Shown here piece by piece: positions 1-6,212 of a stretch of DNA of 12,540 bases. Below the pieces are notes generated by a model. The model ran no database searches. It was not told where the DNA came from and was given only the letters and a program-made list of their open reading frames with translations. The translations under genes and the position numbers were made by a program. Positions within the stretch are counted from its first letter, which is position 1, and each line of letters starts with the position of its first letter. The DNA comes from JBBECJ01 sp041751795 (GTDB lineage Bacteria; Chloroflexota; Chloroflexia; Thermomicrobiales; CFX8), in the NCBI GenBank assembly GCA_041751795.1, contig JBGSWU010000445.1:1-12540 (forward strand), given 5' to 3'.

Positions 1-5
1 CCGGG

Positions 6-31
6 GGCCCATGTGGGCCGCGGTTCTCTTT
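6..31 (+). terminator. Possible intrinsic terminator of a rightward gene left of the window
   Basis: GGCCCA at 6-11 and TGGGCC at 14-19 form a short GC-rich hairpin, followed after four bases by the T-rich run TTCTCTTT at 24-31. Read rightward this resembles a weak rho-independent terminator for a gene ending before base 1, convergent with ftsH. In the ftsH direction no T tract follows the hairpin inside the window. The T run is interrupted and not directly adjacent to the stem, so this is only a candidate. Confidence 0.28.
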
Positions 32-53
32 GCGTATCAGTTTCTGCCTGGAG

Positions 54-1988
54 TCATCCGGAAGCCGTTTGCGGGCGAAGTCGAGGGGCCTCCGCGCCGC
101 GATTTTCAGGTCGATCGACAGGCTTTTCGATCGGCGTGTAAATCTGTGGCCCAGAGAGCGTCGGCTTCGGTCGAGGCGAATCGAAGAGTTCTTCCATTTC
201 GTGCGCCTCGATCGTTTCGCGCTCCATCAGGAGCATCGCGATGCCCTCTAATTTGTCTCGTTGCTCTACGAGCACCTGCTTCGCGAGCACATAAGCTTCG
301 TCAATGAGTTCACGAATTTCTTTGTCGATCTGGAAGGCGATTTCGTCTGAGTAGTTCCGCTGTTCATTAATCTCGCGTCCGAGGAAGACGAGTTCTTCTT
401 TGCGGCCAAACGCGAGCGGTCCAAGTGTCTTACTCATCCCGTACTCAGTCACCATCCGGCGCGCAAGGCCAGTCGCACGCTCAATGTCGTTGGATGCTCC
501 CGTGCTGATCTCGTTGAAGATTATTTCTTCAGCGACGTGACCTCCCATAAAGTAGGCGAGCATGTCCTCGAACTGCTTTTTCGTCCAAAAGAAGCGATCC
601 TCTTCAGGAAGCACGCGGGTGTAACCACCCATCATCCCTCGCGCGACGATCGACACCTTATGGACCGGGTCGGCATGCGGGAGCATGCGCGCAACGAGCG
701 CGTGTCCAGCTTCGTGATAGGCCGTCATCAACTTCTCACGATCTGAGATCACCCGGCTCTTCCGCTGAGGACCTGAAATCACTCGGTCAATCGCTTCGGC
801 CAGTTCGTGACGACCAACGGTCTTCTTGTTACGACGTGCCGCGAGAATTGCCGCCTCGTTCACCAAGTTTTCAAGGTCAGCGCCCGAGAAACCCGGAGTT
901 TGTCGCGCCAGTTCCTCCAGTTTGACATCGTCCTCGAACGGCTTGCCCTTCGAGTGAACCTCGAGAACCGCGATACGACCAGCAATGTCCGGCCGGTCTA
1001 GAACGACCTGGCGGTCGAATCGCCCAGGACGCAGAAGCGCAGGATCGAGCACGTCGGGACGGTTCGTCGCAGCGATCACGATCACGTTGGTGCTCGTATC
1101 GAAGCCGTCCATTTCAACGAGAATCTGGTTCAGTGTTTGCTCGCGCTCGTCATGACTACCGCCAAGGCCCGCGCCACGCTGGCGGCCGACGGCGTCGATC
1201 TCGTCGACGAACACGATGCAGGGTGCGTTGCGCTTTGCCTGATCGAACAGATCGCGAACGCGACTCGCGCCGACTCCTACGAACATTTCAACGAACTCAG
1301 AGCCGGAGATGCTGAAGAACGGAACGCCAGCTTCTCCAGCAACGGCCCGCGACAACAGTGTCTTACCGGTCCCTGGAGGACCGACTAGCAGCACGCCACG
1401 CGGAATCCGCGCACCGAGGGCGGCGAACTTTTCTGGATACTTGAGGAACTCGACAACTTCTGCCAGTTCCTCCTTCGCCTCATTGACACCAGCGACATCG
1501 TGGAACGTCACCGTCGGTTTGTTTCCCGTGAACATTCTCGCCCGGCTCTTGCCGAACGACATCGCCTGATTGTTGCTTCCCTGCGCCTGGCGCATCATGA
1601 AGACGACAATACCAATCAGCAATAGGAACGGGAGGAAGATGCCGAGTGCGCCCAGCCAGGCACCCCATTGGCTGGAACGCTGAATGTCGATCGATACCTG
1701 ACTCGCGTTCAAATCGTACTGTTCAAGTGCCTGATAGATATCAACATCGGGTGGGAGCCGGAAAGCCGCAGGACTCTCTTCGTTCCGATAGTGGACGGTG
1801 ACCTGACGGGAGTCTTCGCGCTGTTCGAGCCGCTCGACGCTGCCGGCTTCGATATCCTGCGCAACTTCACCGAAGTCGACTTGTCGGGGATCGCTGCCGC
1901 CTTGTGTGATCATGAACCAGACCGCAATGACCGCGATGATCAAAATGATCCATACGAATCCGTTGCGGAGCAGTCTATTGTCCGTCAT
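54..1988 (-). CDS. ftsH: ATP-dependent zinc metalloprotease FtsH
   Basis: Membrane-anchored AAA+ protease that extracts and degrades misassembled membrane proteins and some short-lived cytosolic regulators, acting as a hexamer. The 644-residue protein has an N-terminal membrane segment (about 10-28), an extracytoplasmic domain, a second membrane segment (about 110-132), then the AAA+ module: Walker A GPPGTGKT (203-210), pore motif around F236, Walker B IVFVDEID (258-265) and second region of homology (308-326). The M41 peptidase domain carries HEAGH (425-429; H425 and H429 bind zinc, E426 is catalytic), and D501 in SNDIERAT is the expected third ligand. The tail after about 603 is rich in proline and arginine. 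The ATG at 1988 is chosen over an opening 14 codons upstream because GGAGG lies seven bases before it (1996-2000). It is the last gene of the tilS-hpt-ftsH cluster but has its own promoter in the 126-bp gap. Length and motifs are normal for the family. Confidence 0.98.
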   Translation of the reverse strand: MTDNRLLRNGFVWIILIIAVIAVWFMITQGGSDPRQVDFGEVAQDIEAGSVERLEQREDSRQVTVHYRNEESPAAFRLPPDVDIYQALEQYDLNASQVSIDIQRSSQWGAWLGALGIFLPFLLLIGIVVFMMRQAQGSNNQAMSFGKSRARMFTGNKPTVTFHDVAGVNEAKEELAEVVEFLKYPEKFAALGARIPRGVLLVGPPGTGKTLLSRAVAGEAGVPFFSISGSEFVEMFVGVGASRVRDLFDQAKRNAPCIVFVDEIDAVGRQRGAGLGGSHDEREQTLNQILVEMDGFDTSTNVIVIAATNRPDVLDPALLRPGRFDRQVVLDRPDIAGRIAVLEVHSKGKPFEDDVKLEELARQTPGFSGADLENLVNEAAILAARRNKKTVGRHELAEAIDRVISGPQRKSRVISDREKLMTAYHEAGHALVARMLPHADPVHKVSIVARGMMGGYTRVLPEEDRFFWTKKQFEDMLAYFMGGHVAEEIIFNEISTGASNDIERATGLARRMVTEYGMSKTLGPLAFGRKEELVFLGREINEQRNYSDEIAFQIDKEIRELIDEAYVLAKQVLVEQRDKLEGIAMLLMERETIEAHEMEELFDSPRPKPTLSGPQIYTPIEKPVDRPENRGAEAPRLRPQTASG

Positions 1989-2069
1989 TAGGTGTCCTCC
2001 GAGTGCGCTTCGCTGCCGTCTCCGGGGCACGAATCAGGAGCGCCGGCGTGGTGGAAGCGACGTCCATCG

Positions 2070-2078
2070 ATTATAGCA
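2070..2078 (-). promoter_or_regulatory. Extended -10 promoter for ftsH
   Basis: On the minus strand the hpt-ftsH gap contains TGCTATAAT: a consensus TATAAT (2070-2075) preceded by the TG of an extended -10 element (2076-2078). No convincing -35 box lies 16-18 bp upstream, as is usual for extended -10 promoters. Initiation would fall near 2062, giving a leader of roughly 75 nt before the ftsH ATG. This would let ftsH be expressed separately from tilS-hpt. Confidence 0.6.
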
Positions 2079-2114
2079 GGTGGGTCCTGTACTACTTTGA
2101 AAGCTACGAATCGA

Positions 2115-2666
2115 TTACTCGGTACGAACAACCGCAACGTACGGCAGATTTCGGAATTCTCGCCCTGCATCGAGACCGCACCCAACGACGAATTCGTCGG
2201 GGATCTCAAACCCGAGATAATCCACCTGCACTGGGTGTGCGTCATCGCGCTGTTTCTTCAACAATGCGACCACGCGAACGTCCTTCGGATTTCGTCGTCG
2301 GAGGATATCGAGCAGGTAGTTCAGCGTAAGACCGCTGTCGATGATGTCCTCGACAATGAGGACCTCCCGACCTTCGATGGACGTATCCAGGTCCTTGAGA
2401 ATACGAACGACTCCACTCGTCTGCGTTGCAAGCCCATAACTCGACACAGCCATGAACTCAACGTCCAGGGAAATCTTCATCTCCCGGCTCAGATCAGCCA
2501 TGAACACGTACGCACCGGTAAGAACTCCGACGAGCAACGGCTTCCTGCCTGCGTAATAAGTGGACAACTCTGCACCGAGTTCTTGGATTCGTGTCTGAAC
2601 CTGCTCTTCCGTCAGCAGAACCCGCTGGATGCCGTCAGGCAGGCTCGTATCGTCAGGTGTTCCCAC
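2115..2666 (-). CDS. hpt: Hypoxanthine(-guanine) phosphoribosyltransferase
   Basis: Purine salvage enzyme that joins hypoxanthine (and usually guanine) to PRPP, giving IMP or GMP and pyrophosphate in the cytosol. From the GTG at 2666 the protein has 183 residues, the usual bacterial HPRT size. LTGAY (49-53) forms the pyrophosphate loop, and VEDIIDSGLT (105-114) is the PRPP signature, with the acidic pair E106/D107 and the likely catalytic D110. The lysines at 137-138 and the FEIPDEFVVG segment (153-162) form the purine-binding region. A longer reading starting at 2738 would overlap tilS by 71 bp and add non-conserved residues. The GTG start lies one base after the tilS stop and is preceded by AAGGGG, which points to translational coupling with tilS. 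The tilS-hpt-ftsH order is conserved in many bacteria, including Bacillus. Strict preference for hypoxanthine versus guanine cannot be read from sequence alone. Confidence 0.96.
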   Translation of the reverse strand: MGTPDDTSLPDGIQRVLLTEEQVQTRIQELGAELSTYYAGRKPLLVGVLTGAYVFMADLSREMKISLDVEFMAVSSYGLATQTSGVVRILKDLDTSIEGREVLIVEDIIDSGLTLNYLLDILRRRNPKDVRVVALLKKQRDDAHPVQVDYLGFEIPDEFVVGCGLDAGREFRNLPYVAVVRTE

Positions 2667-2667
2667 G

Positions 2668-3681
2668 TTAATTGCCCCTTCGTTTAAACACAACTTCGGA
2701 CCGCTCAATGCAGGCAACGACACCGTAGGGCAACTCAATTATCGACCCAGTGCGACGAGGCACGGCGTATCGGACGCTGTCTATTCGCTCGAATGTCAGT
2801 TCACGCTGATTCTCAGGCATCAATCGACTTGCCGCCATGCGGATGAGACGCGTCGCTACAGCTGGGTGTGCATCCCGAAGGAGTGATCGCGGGATGAACA
2901 CGATGTCATCTATGAAGCGAATGTGTTGCACTGCGAGCGCGTCGGCGATCGATTCCAGAGCGTCAGCGTCACGAGCCGTAAGCGTCACCGACCGAATAAT
3001 CGCAGTGTCGAATCCTGGGTAGATGTTCTGAAGCATCGGAATGATGTCGTGTCGAATCGCGTTTCGTCGATACCCTCGATCTTCGTTGGTTGGATCGACG
3101 ATCGGTTCGACTCCACACCGTTGCAGTACCTCGATCAACTCTCCTCGTTCAACATCGAGCAATGGCCTGACGATCTCGACCGAATCGTGTTGAGTGGAAA
3201 GCGTCGAAGTGTGGGACATTCCAGCCACAGCGAGTCCGCTCGCGCCGGAGAGGAGTCGCATGAGGATCGTTTCAACCTGATCGTTGCGCGTATGCGCTGT
3301 AACGACGGCGCGGTTGACGGACTCAATTGCGATCCGAACTAACGCCGCATATCGCAGAACGCGCAATCGCTCTTCAGGTGACATGCCCCGAGATTCGACG
3401 TCATCGGGATTAATCGTCCTTCGAATCACCGTCAGGCCGAACTGGGCTCCAAGTCTGGCAACAAACTCGCCGTCGGCTTCACTGCTAGGTCGAGTTAAGT
3501 GGTCGACGTAGACAACCCGGAATGGCGCGAGGTCGCCTCTTCGAACCGCGATTCCGGCGAGTACGAGGAGCGCCGACGAGTCGATCCCTCCAGAGCAGGC
3601 CAGCAACGCTCGTTCCGGCCATCCGCGAACGACTTCACGATACGCGTGGTGTCGCCGAACCCAGGCGTCACCGGCGCTCAT
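2668..3681 (-). CDS. tilS: tRNA(Ile)-lysidine synthetase TilS, short form
   Basis: Uses ATP and lysine to convert C34 of CAU-anticodon tRNA-Ile2 to lysidine, switching its charging from Met to Ile and its reading to AUA. The 337-residue protein has the PP-loop SGGIDS (30-35), the family motif TAHTRNDQVET (128-138), and the DPTNEDRGYRRNAIRH block (196-211) typical of TilS. The substrate-binding region ends near the IIELPYGVV segment (314-322). The protein stops soon after that, so the separate C-terminal domain present in E. coli TilS (about 430 residues) appears absent, as in the compact Aquifex-type enzyme. The ATG at 3681 is preferred over an opening 14 codons upstream because AAGGAG lies six bases before it (3688-3693). 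The gene stands 91 bp after a CAU-anticodon tRNA on the same strand, with an intrinsic terminator between them, and it is followed by hpt after one base. Confidence 0.96.
   Translation of the reverse strand: MSAGDAWVRRHHAYREVVRGWPERALLACSGGIDSSALLVLAGIAVRRGDLAPFRVVYVDHLTRPSSEADGEFVARLGAQFGLTVIRRTINPDDVESRGMSPEERLRVLRYAALVRIAIESVNRAVVTAHTRNDQVETILMRLLSGASGLAVAGMSHTSTLSTQHDSVEIVRPLLDVERGELIEVLQRCGVEPIVDPTNEDRGYRRNAIRHDIIPMLQNIYPGFDTAIIRSVTLTARDADALESIADALAVQHIRFIDDIVFIPRSLLRDAHPAVATRLIRMAASRLMPENQRELTFERIDSVRYAVPRRTGSIIELPYGVVACIERSEVVFKRRGN
2675..2680 (-). promoter_or_regulatory. Ribosome binding site fixing the hpt GTG start
   Basis: AAGGGG on the minus strand lies eight bases before the GTG at 2666, inside the last codons of tilS. 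It supports the GTG start, which begins one base after the tilS TAA stop (2668-2670), rather than the longer overlapping reading. Confidence 0.65.
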
Positions 3682-3700
3682 GACACACTCCTTCAGGTAG

Positions 3701-3715
3701 TTGTCGACCCGACAA
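3701..3715. repeat. Inverted repeat just upstream of tilS
   Basis: TTGTCG (3701-3706) and CGACAA (3710-3715) form a perfect 6-bp inverted repeat around ACC. It lies between the tRNA terminator and the tilS ribosome binding site (3688-3693). It could be an operator or a small leader hairpin. Its left-hand function is unproven and such short repeats can arise by chance. It overlaps one copy of an 11-nt direct repeat also found at the tRNA promoter. Confidence 0.4.
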
Positions 3716-3718
3716 TGA
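3708..3718. repeat. 11-nt direct repeat, copy upstream of tilS
   Basis: CCCGACAATGA on the plus strand (minus strand TCATTGTCGGG) occurs here and again at 3853-3863, where it overlaps the tRNA -10 box. The two copies are 145 bp apart, in the same orientation, one on each side of the tRNA and its terminator. This copy also overlaps the inverted repeat upstream of tilS. A shared regulatory element or a shared initiation region is possible; chance is not excluded. Confidence 0.5.
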
Positions 3719-3764
3719 AACAAAAATGAGACCGCGCGCCATGACGGCGAATCAGCGGTCTCAT
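3717..3764 (-). terminator. Rho-independent terminator after the CAU tRNA
   Basis: On the minus strand, right after the tRNA, a perfect 10-bp stem (3755-3764 with 3726-3735, arms ATGAGACCGC and GCGGTCTCAT) closes a 19-nt loop. The loop contains a further 4-bp helix (3746-3749 with 3737-3740). The stem is followed at once by TTTTTGTTT. This is a convincing intrinsic terminator in the leftward direction only. It should end most tRNA transcripts 35-40 bp before the tilS start, so tilS must rely on read-through or on a promoter in or after this hairpin. Confidence 0.88.
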
Positions 3765-3772
3765 CAGGTGGG

Positions 3773-3844
3773 TGCCGGTGGACGGATTTGAACCATCGAC
3801 CAAGGGCTTATGAGTCCCCTGCTCTACCACTGAGCTACACCGGC
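3773..3844 (-). tRNA. tRNA with CAU anticodon (elongator Met, or Ile2 as alternative)
   Basis: Seventy-two bases fold into a full cloverleaf. The acceptor GCCGGTG (3838-3844) pairs with CACCGGC (3774-3780). The D stem is GCTC/GAGC with a seven-base loop. The anticodon CAT is at 3810-3812 in loop CTCATAA. The variable region is TGGTC, and the T arm is GATGG-TTCAAAT-CCGTC (one T-G wobble). The discriminator is A. The paired G1-C72 end and the absence of three G-C pairs at 29-31/39-41 exclude the initiator. The anticodon stem has a G27-U43 wobble and an A31/G39 mismatch. CCA is not encoded, since the gene continues A-CCC, so a CCA-adding enzyme is needed. CAU can be elongator Met or, after lysidine formation by TilS, Ile reading AUA. 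The TTGGTC variable region resembles E. coli tRNA-Ile2, but the G4-C69/G5-C68 pairs differ from the C4-G69/C5-G68 pairs recognised by E. coli TilS. Identity therefore stays open. Confidence 0.95.
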
Positions 3845-3852
3845 GTTCGTAG

Positions 3853-3863
3853 CCCGACAATGA
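3853..3863. repeat. 11-nt direct repeat, copy at the tRNA promoter
   Basis: The second copy of CCCGACAATGA. On the minus strand it covers the end of the -10 hexamer and the GC-rich discriminator of the tRNA promoter. A GC-rich discriminator is typical of stable-RNA promoters under stringent control; whether that applies here is inference. Confidence 0.5.
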
Positions 3864-3888
3864 TAGCGAAATGGCGCTTTTCTGGCAA
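3860..3888 (-). promoter_or_regulatory. Sigma-70-type promoter of the CAU tRNA
   Basis: On the minus strand TTGCCA (3883-3888) and TATCAT (3860-3865) are separated by exactly 17 bp, and the tRNA 5' end lies 15 bp downstream of the -10 box. Both boxes match four to five consensus positions. The region just after the -10 is GC-rich. This promoter faces left, away from the pcrA gene, and if there is read-through it may also supply tilS-hpt. Confidence 0.72.
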
Positions 3889-3914
3889 CGTCGGAGCCGT
3901 CGGCGAGGCTTGAG

Positions 3915-3920
3915 TACAAT
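3915..3920 (+). promoter_or_regulatory. Candidate -10 box for pcrA
   Basis: TACAAT at 3915-3920 would place initiation near 3927 and give a leader of about 60 nt before the pcrA ATG. No recognisable -35 box lies 16-18 bp upstream, so this is only the best candidate in the divergent region between the tRNA and pcrA. Confidence 0.33.
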
Positions 3921-3987
3921 CACCCTACGACCTTGCTGCCATCACGCTGTGCATGTCCAGACTACCATCGAGTTGAACGAGGTGACC

Positions 3988-6189
3988 ATGGTTTCCGCAC
4001 TTCCGGACGCGGTTGAATCACCGCTATTATCGGGACTCAACCCGGAACAGCGCCTGGCTGTCACGACGACGGACGGCCCCGTCCTCATCGTTGCCGGCCC
4101 CGGTAGCGGTAAGACGCGGGTGCTGACGGTTCGAATCGCCTACCTGATTCAGGAACAGGGCGTCGCCCCGTGGAACATTATGGCGGTGACCTTCACGAAT
4201 AAGGCCGCCCGTGAAATGCGTGAGCGCGTCGAGCGACTGGTTGGGGAGCGAGCGAAATGGATATCAATCGGGACGTTTCATGCGTTCTGCGCTCGGGTAC
4301 TCCGACAGCATGGGAGTGCGCTGGAAATCGATCCACGTTTCGTCATCTACGACGACGGCGATCAGATGAGCGCTGTGAAGCAGGCGATGGAAACACTAGA
4401 TATCAACACAAAGACGTTTTCGCCGCGCGCCGTACTCAGCGCGATTTCGAAGGCGAAGAGCCACAACACCGGTCCCTCTGCGTACGCACGCGAGGTCGAA
4501 AGCTACTTCGAGGAAATCGTCGCACGCGTCTATCCAATGTACCAGCAAACGTTAAAGCGTCGTCGCGCGCTCGATTTCGATGATCTCCTCTTAAACACCG
4601 TCCGACTCGTCAACGAATCTCAGGACGCTGTCGAGGCACTCCGCCAGCGTCACCAATACGTGCTGGTTGATGAGTATCAGGACACAAACCGAATCCAGTA
4701 TCTGCTTGTCAAAGAGTTGAGCACGTTCCACCGGAACCTGTGCGTCGTCGGTGATCCAGATCAGTCAATTTACGGCTGGCGAGCTGCTGATATACGCAAC
4801 ATCCTGACGTTTAAAGAGGACTATCCCGAGGCCGTGGAAATCCATCTCGAAGAAAACTACCGTTCGACGCCGCAGATTCTCTCAGCGGCTGATTCGGTGA
4901 TTCGAGAAAATACCCAGCGTATCGACCGTCGCCTGCGAACGTCGAACGAGCAAGGCGACAAAATCATCATCAACGAGTGTTTCGACGAAGCCGTCGAGGC
5001 GAAGTTTGTTGTCGATGAGATCCGGCGATTGAACTCGCAAGGTGGCTACAAGGGGCAGGATATTGCGGTTTTGTACCGCACAAACTGGCAAAGTCGTCCG
5101 ATTGAAGAAGCAATGATCCGGGCGGGAATCCCCTACCAGTTGATCGGCGGTACACGCTTCTACGAGCGCAAGGAAGTCAAAGATGTCCTGTCGTTGCTAC
5201 GACTGATCGCTAATCCCGATGACACCGCGGCATTCGAGAGAGTTGTTGGAGCCTTCCCGATTGGTGACGGTATCGGCGCCAAATCACTGTCAGATATTGA
5301 GCGATGGGCGCAAACGAATCAGGCGGGACTGGGCCACGCCCTGGATGTTATCGGCGAACCAACTGGACCAGCACTCGGATCTCGTGGGCAGAAACTCCTT
5401 CATGCCTTCAACCGAGATCTCGCGGCACTTCGGGAACTTGAACCAGACATTCTGCTGTCGGAACTGTTTGATCGCGCGATGGAGACAACCGGATACCAGG
5501 GTTACTTCGAGAACGGTGATCCGGAAATGGCCGACCGCTGGGAGAACCTTTTGCAGTTCCGAGCGAACCTCGAGCGCTTTGACGACGAAGACCCGGAAAC
5601 CCGCCTCATGACGTTCCTCAGCGAAGTTGCACTTGTTTCCGACGCGGACACCGTTGGAGATGAAGCCGACAAAGTCACGCTGATCACCCTGCACGCCGTA
5701 AAGGGTCTTGAGTTTTCGGTCGTCTTCCTGACCGGGATCGAAGAGGGACTCCTGCCACACCAGCGTTCGGTGCAGGAAAATCCAGCGATGCTGGAAGAAG
5801 AACGTCGGCTATTCTATGTCGGAATCACGCGCGCCAAAGAGCGCTTGTATCTGACACATGCTTTCCGGCGATCACGGTTCGGGAGCTTTGAACCGTCGCT
5901 TCCATCGTCGTTTCTTACAGCAATTCCTGACGACGTGCTGCACAATGCGAAACCAAAGCCGGAACAACGTCGGCCCGCAGCCAAACGCTTATTCGATCCG
6001 GCACCGGTTGCTGCCGCGCCGACGTGGACCCGGGTATCTAATGGCCAATCGGTCTTCCACAATCGGTTTGGCGATGGCGTGGTCTTGAACGTGATTGACA
6101 AAGGCGACGATCAGGAATTGACCATCAACTTTAAGCGACATGGGGAAAAGCGTCTCATCGCGAGTATGGCGAATCTGACGGTCGATTAG
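3988..6189 (+). CDS. pcrA: ATP-dependent DNA helicase, PcrA/UvrD family
   Basis: Superfamily 1A 3'-to-5' DNA helicase for nucleotide excision repair, mismatch repair or removal of stalled replication and recombination intermediates. From the ATG at 3988 the protein has 733 residues, the usual PcrA/UvrD size. Motifs run in order: Q motif GLNPEQRLAV (16-25), Walker A AGPGSGKT (36-43), Ia TFTNKAAREM (68-77), II VLVDEYQDTN (225-234), III GDPDQSIYGWR (255-265), IV EENYRST (288-294), V TLHAVKGLEF (567-576) and VI FYVGITRAKERL (609-620). A C-terminal Tudor-like module (about 688-732, containing HNRFGDGVV) is the part known to bind RNA polymerase and UvrB in relatives. An earlier in-frame ATG at 3871 lies inside the tRNA promoter and adds unrelated residues; GAGG five bases before 3988 supports the chosen start. 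It is followed 23 bp later by ppdK. The family alone does not separate PcrA from UvrD naming. Confidence 0.96.
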   Translation: MVSALPDAVESPLLSGLNPEQRLAVTTTDGPVLIVAGPGSGKTRVLTVRIAYLIQEQGVAPWNIMAVTFTNKAAREMRERVERLVGERAKWISIGTFHAFCARVLRQHGSALEIDPRFVIYDDGDQMSAVKQAMETLDINTKTFSPRAVLSAISKAKSHNTGPSAYAREVESYFEEIVARVYPMYQQTLKRRRALDFDDLLLNTVRLVNESQDAVEALRQRHQYVLVDEYQDTNRIQYLLVKELSTFHRNLCVVGDPDQSIYGWRAADIRNILTFKEDYPEAVEIHLEENYRSTPQILSAADSVIRENTQRIDRRLRTSNEQGDKIIINECFDEAVEAKFVVDEIRRLNSQGGYKGQDIAVLYRTNWQSRPIEEAMIRAGIPYQLIGGTRFYERKEVKDVLSLLRLIANPDDTAAFERVVGAFPIGDGIGAKSLSDIERWAQTNQAGLGHALDVIGEPTGPALGSRGQKLLHAFNRDLAALRELEPDILLSELFDRAMETTGYQGYFENGDPEMADRWENLLQFRANLERFDDEDPETRLMTFLSEVALVSDADTVGDEADKVTLITLHAVKGLEFSVVFLTGIEEGLLPHQRSVQENPAMLEEERRLFYVGITRAKERLYLTHAFRRSRFGSFEPSLPSSFLTAIPDDVLHNAKPKPEQRRPAAKRLFDPAPVAAAPTWTRVSNGQSVFHNRFGDGVVLNVIDKGDDQELTINFKRHGEKRLIASMANLTVD

Positions 6190-6201
6190 TGGGCAAGGGA
6201 C

Positions 6202-6207
6202 AGGAGG
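6202..6207 (+). promoter_or_regulatory. Ribosome binding site fixing the ppdK GTG start
   Basis: A perfect AGGAGG sits five bases before the GTG at 6213. It favours that start over a GTG at 6189 that overlaps the last base of the pcrA stop, and over the out-of-frame ATG at 6208. Confidence 0.75.
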
Positions 6208-6212
6208 ATGCC

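Noticed and set aside
1989..2030. Longer ftsH starting at 2030
   Set aside because: The added residues are arginine-rich and non-conserved, they separate the GGAGG site from the start, and the membrane anchor begins properly from the ATG at 1988.
1992..2687. 231-codon open frame on the plus strand opposite hpt
   Set aside because: It is fully antisense to a well-supported hpt gene, has no recognisable domain, and its translation has the look of a mirror frame of a GC-rich gene.
2667..2738. Longer hpt starting at 2738
   Set aside because: It would overlap tilS by 71 bp and add about 24 residues not seen in HPRT, while the GTG at 2666 has a suitable ribosome binding site and gives the normal length.
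3871..3987. Longer pcrA starting at the ATG at 3871
   Set aside because: That reading runs through the divergent tRNA promoter and adds 39 residues with no family resemblance; the ATG at 3988 has its own ribosome binding site.
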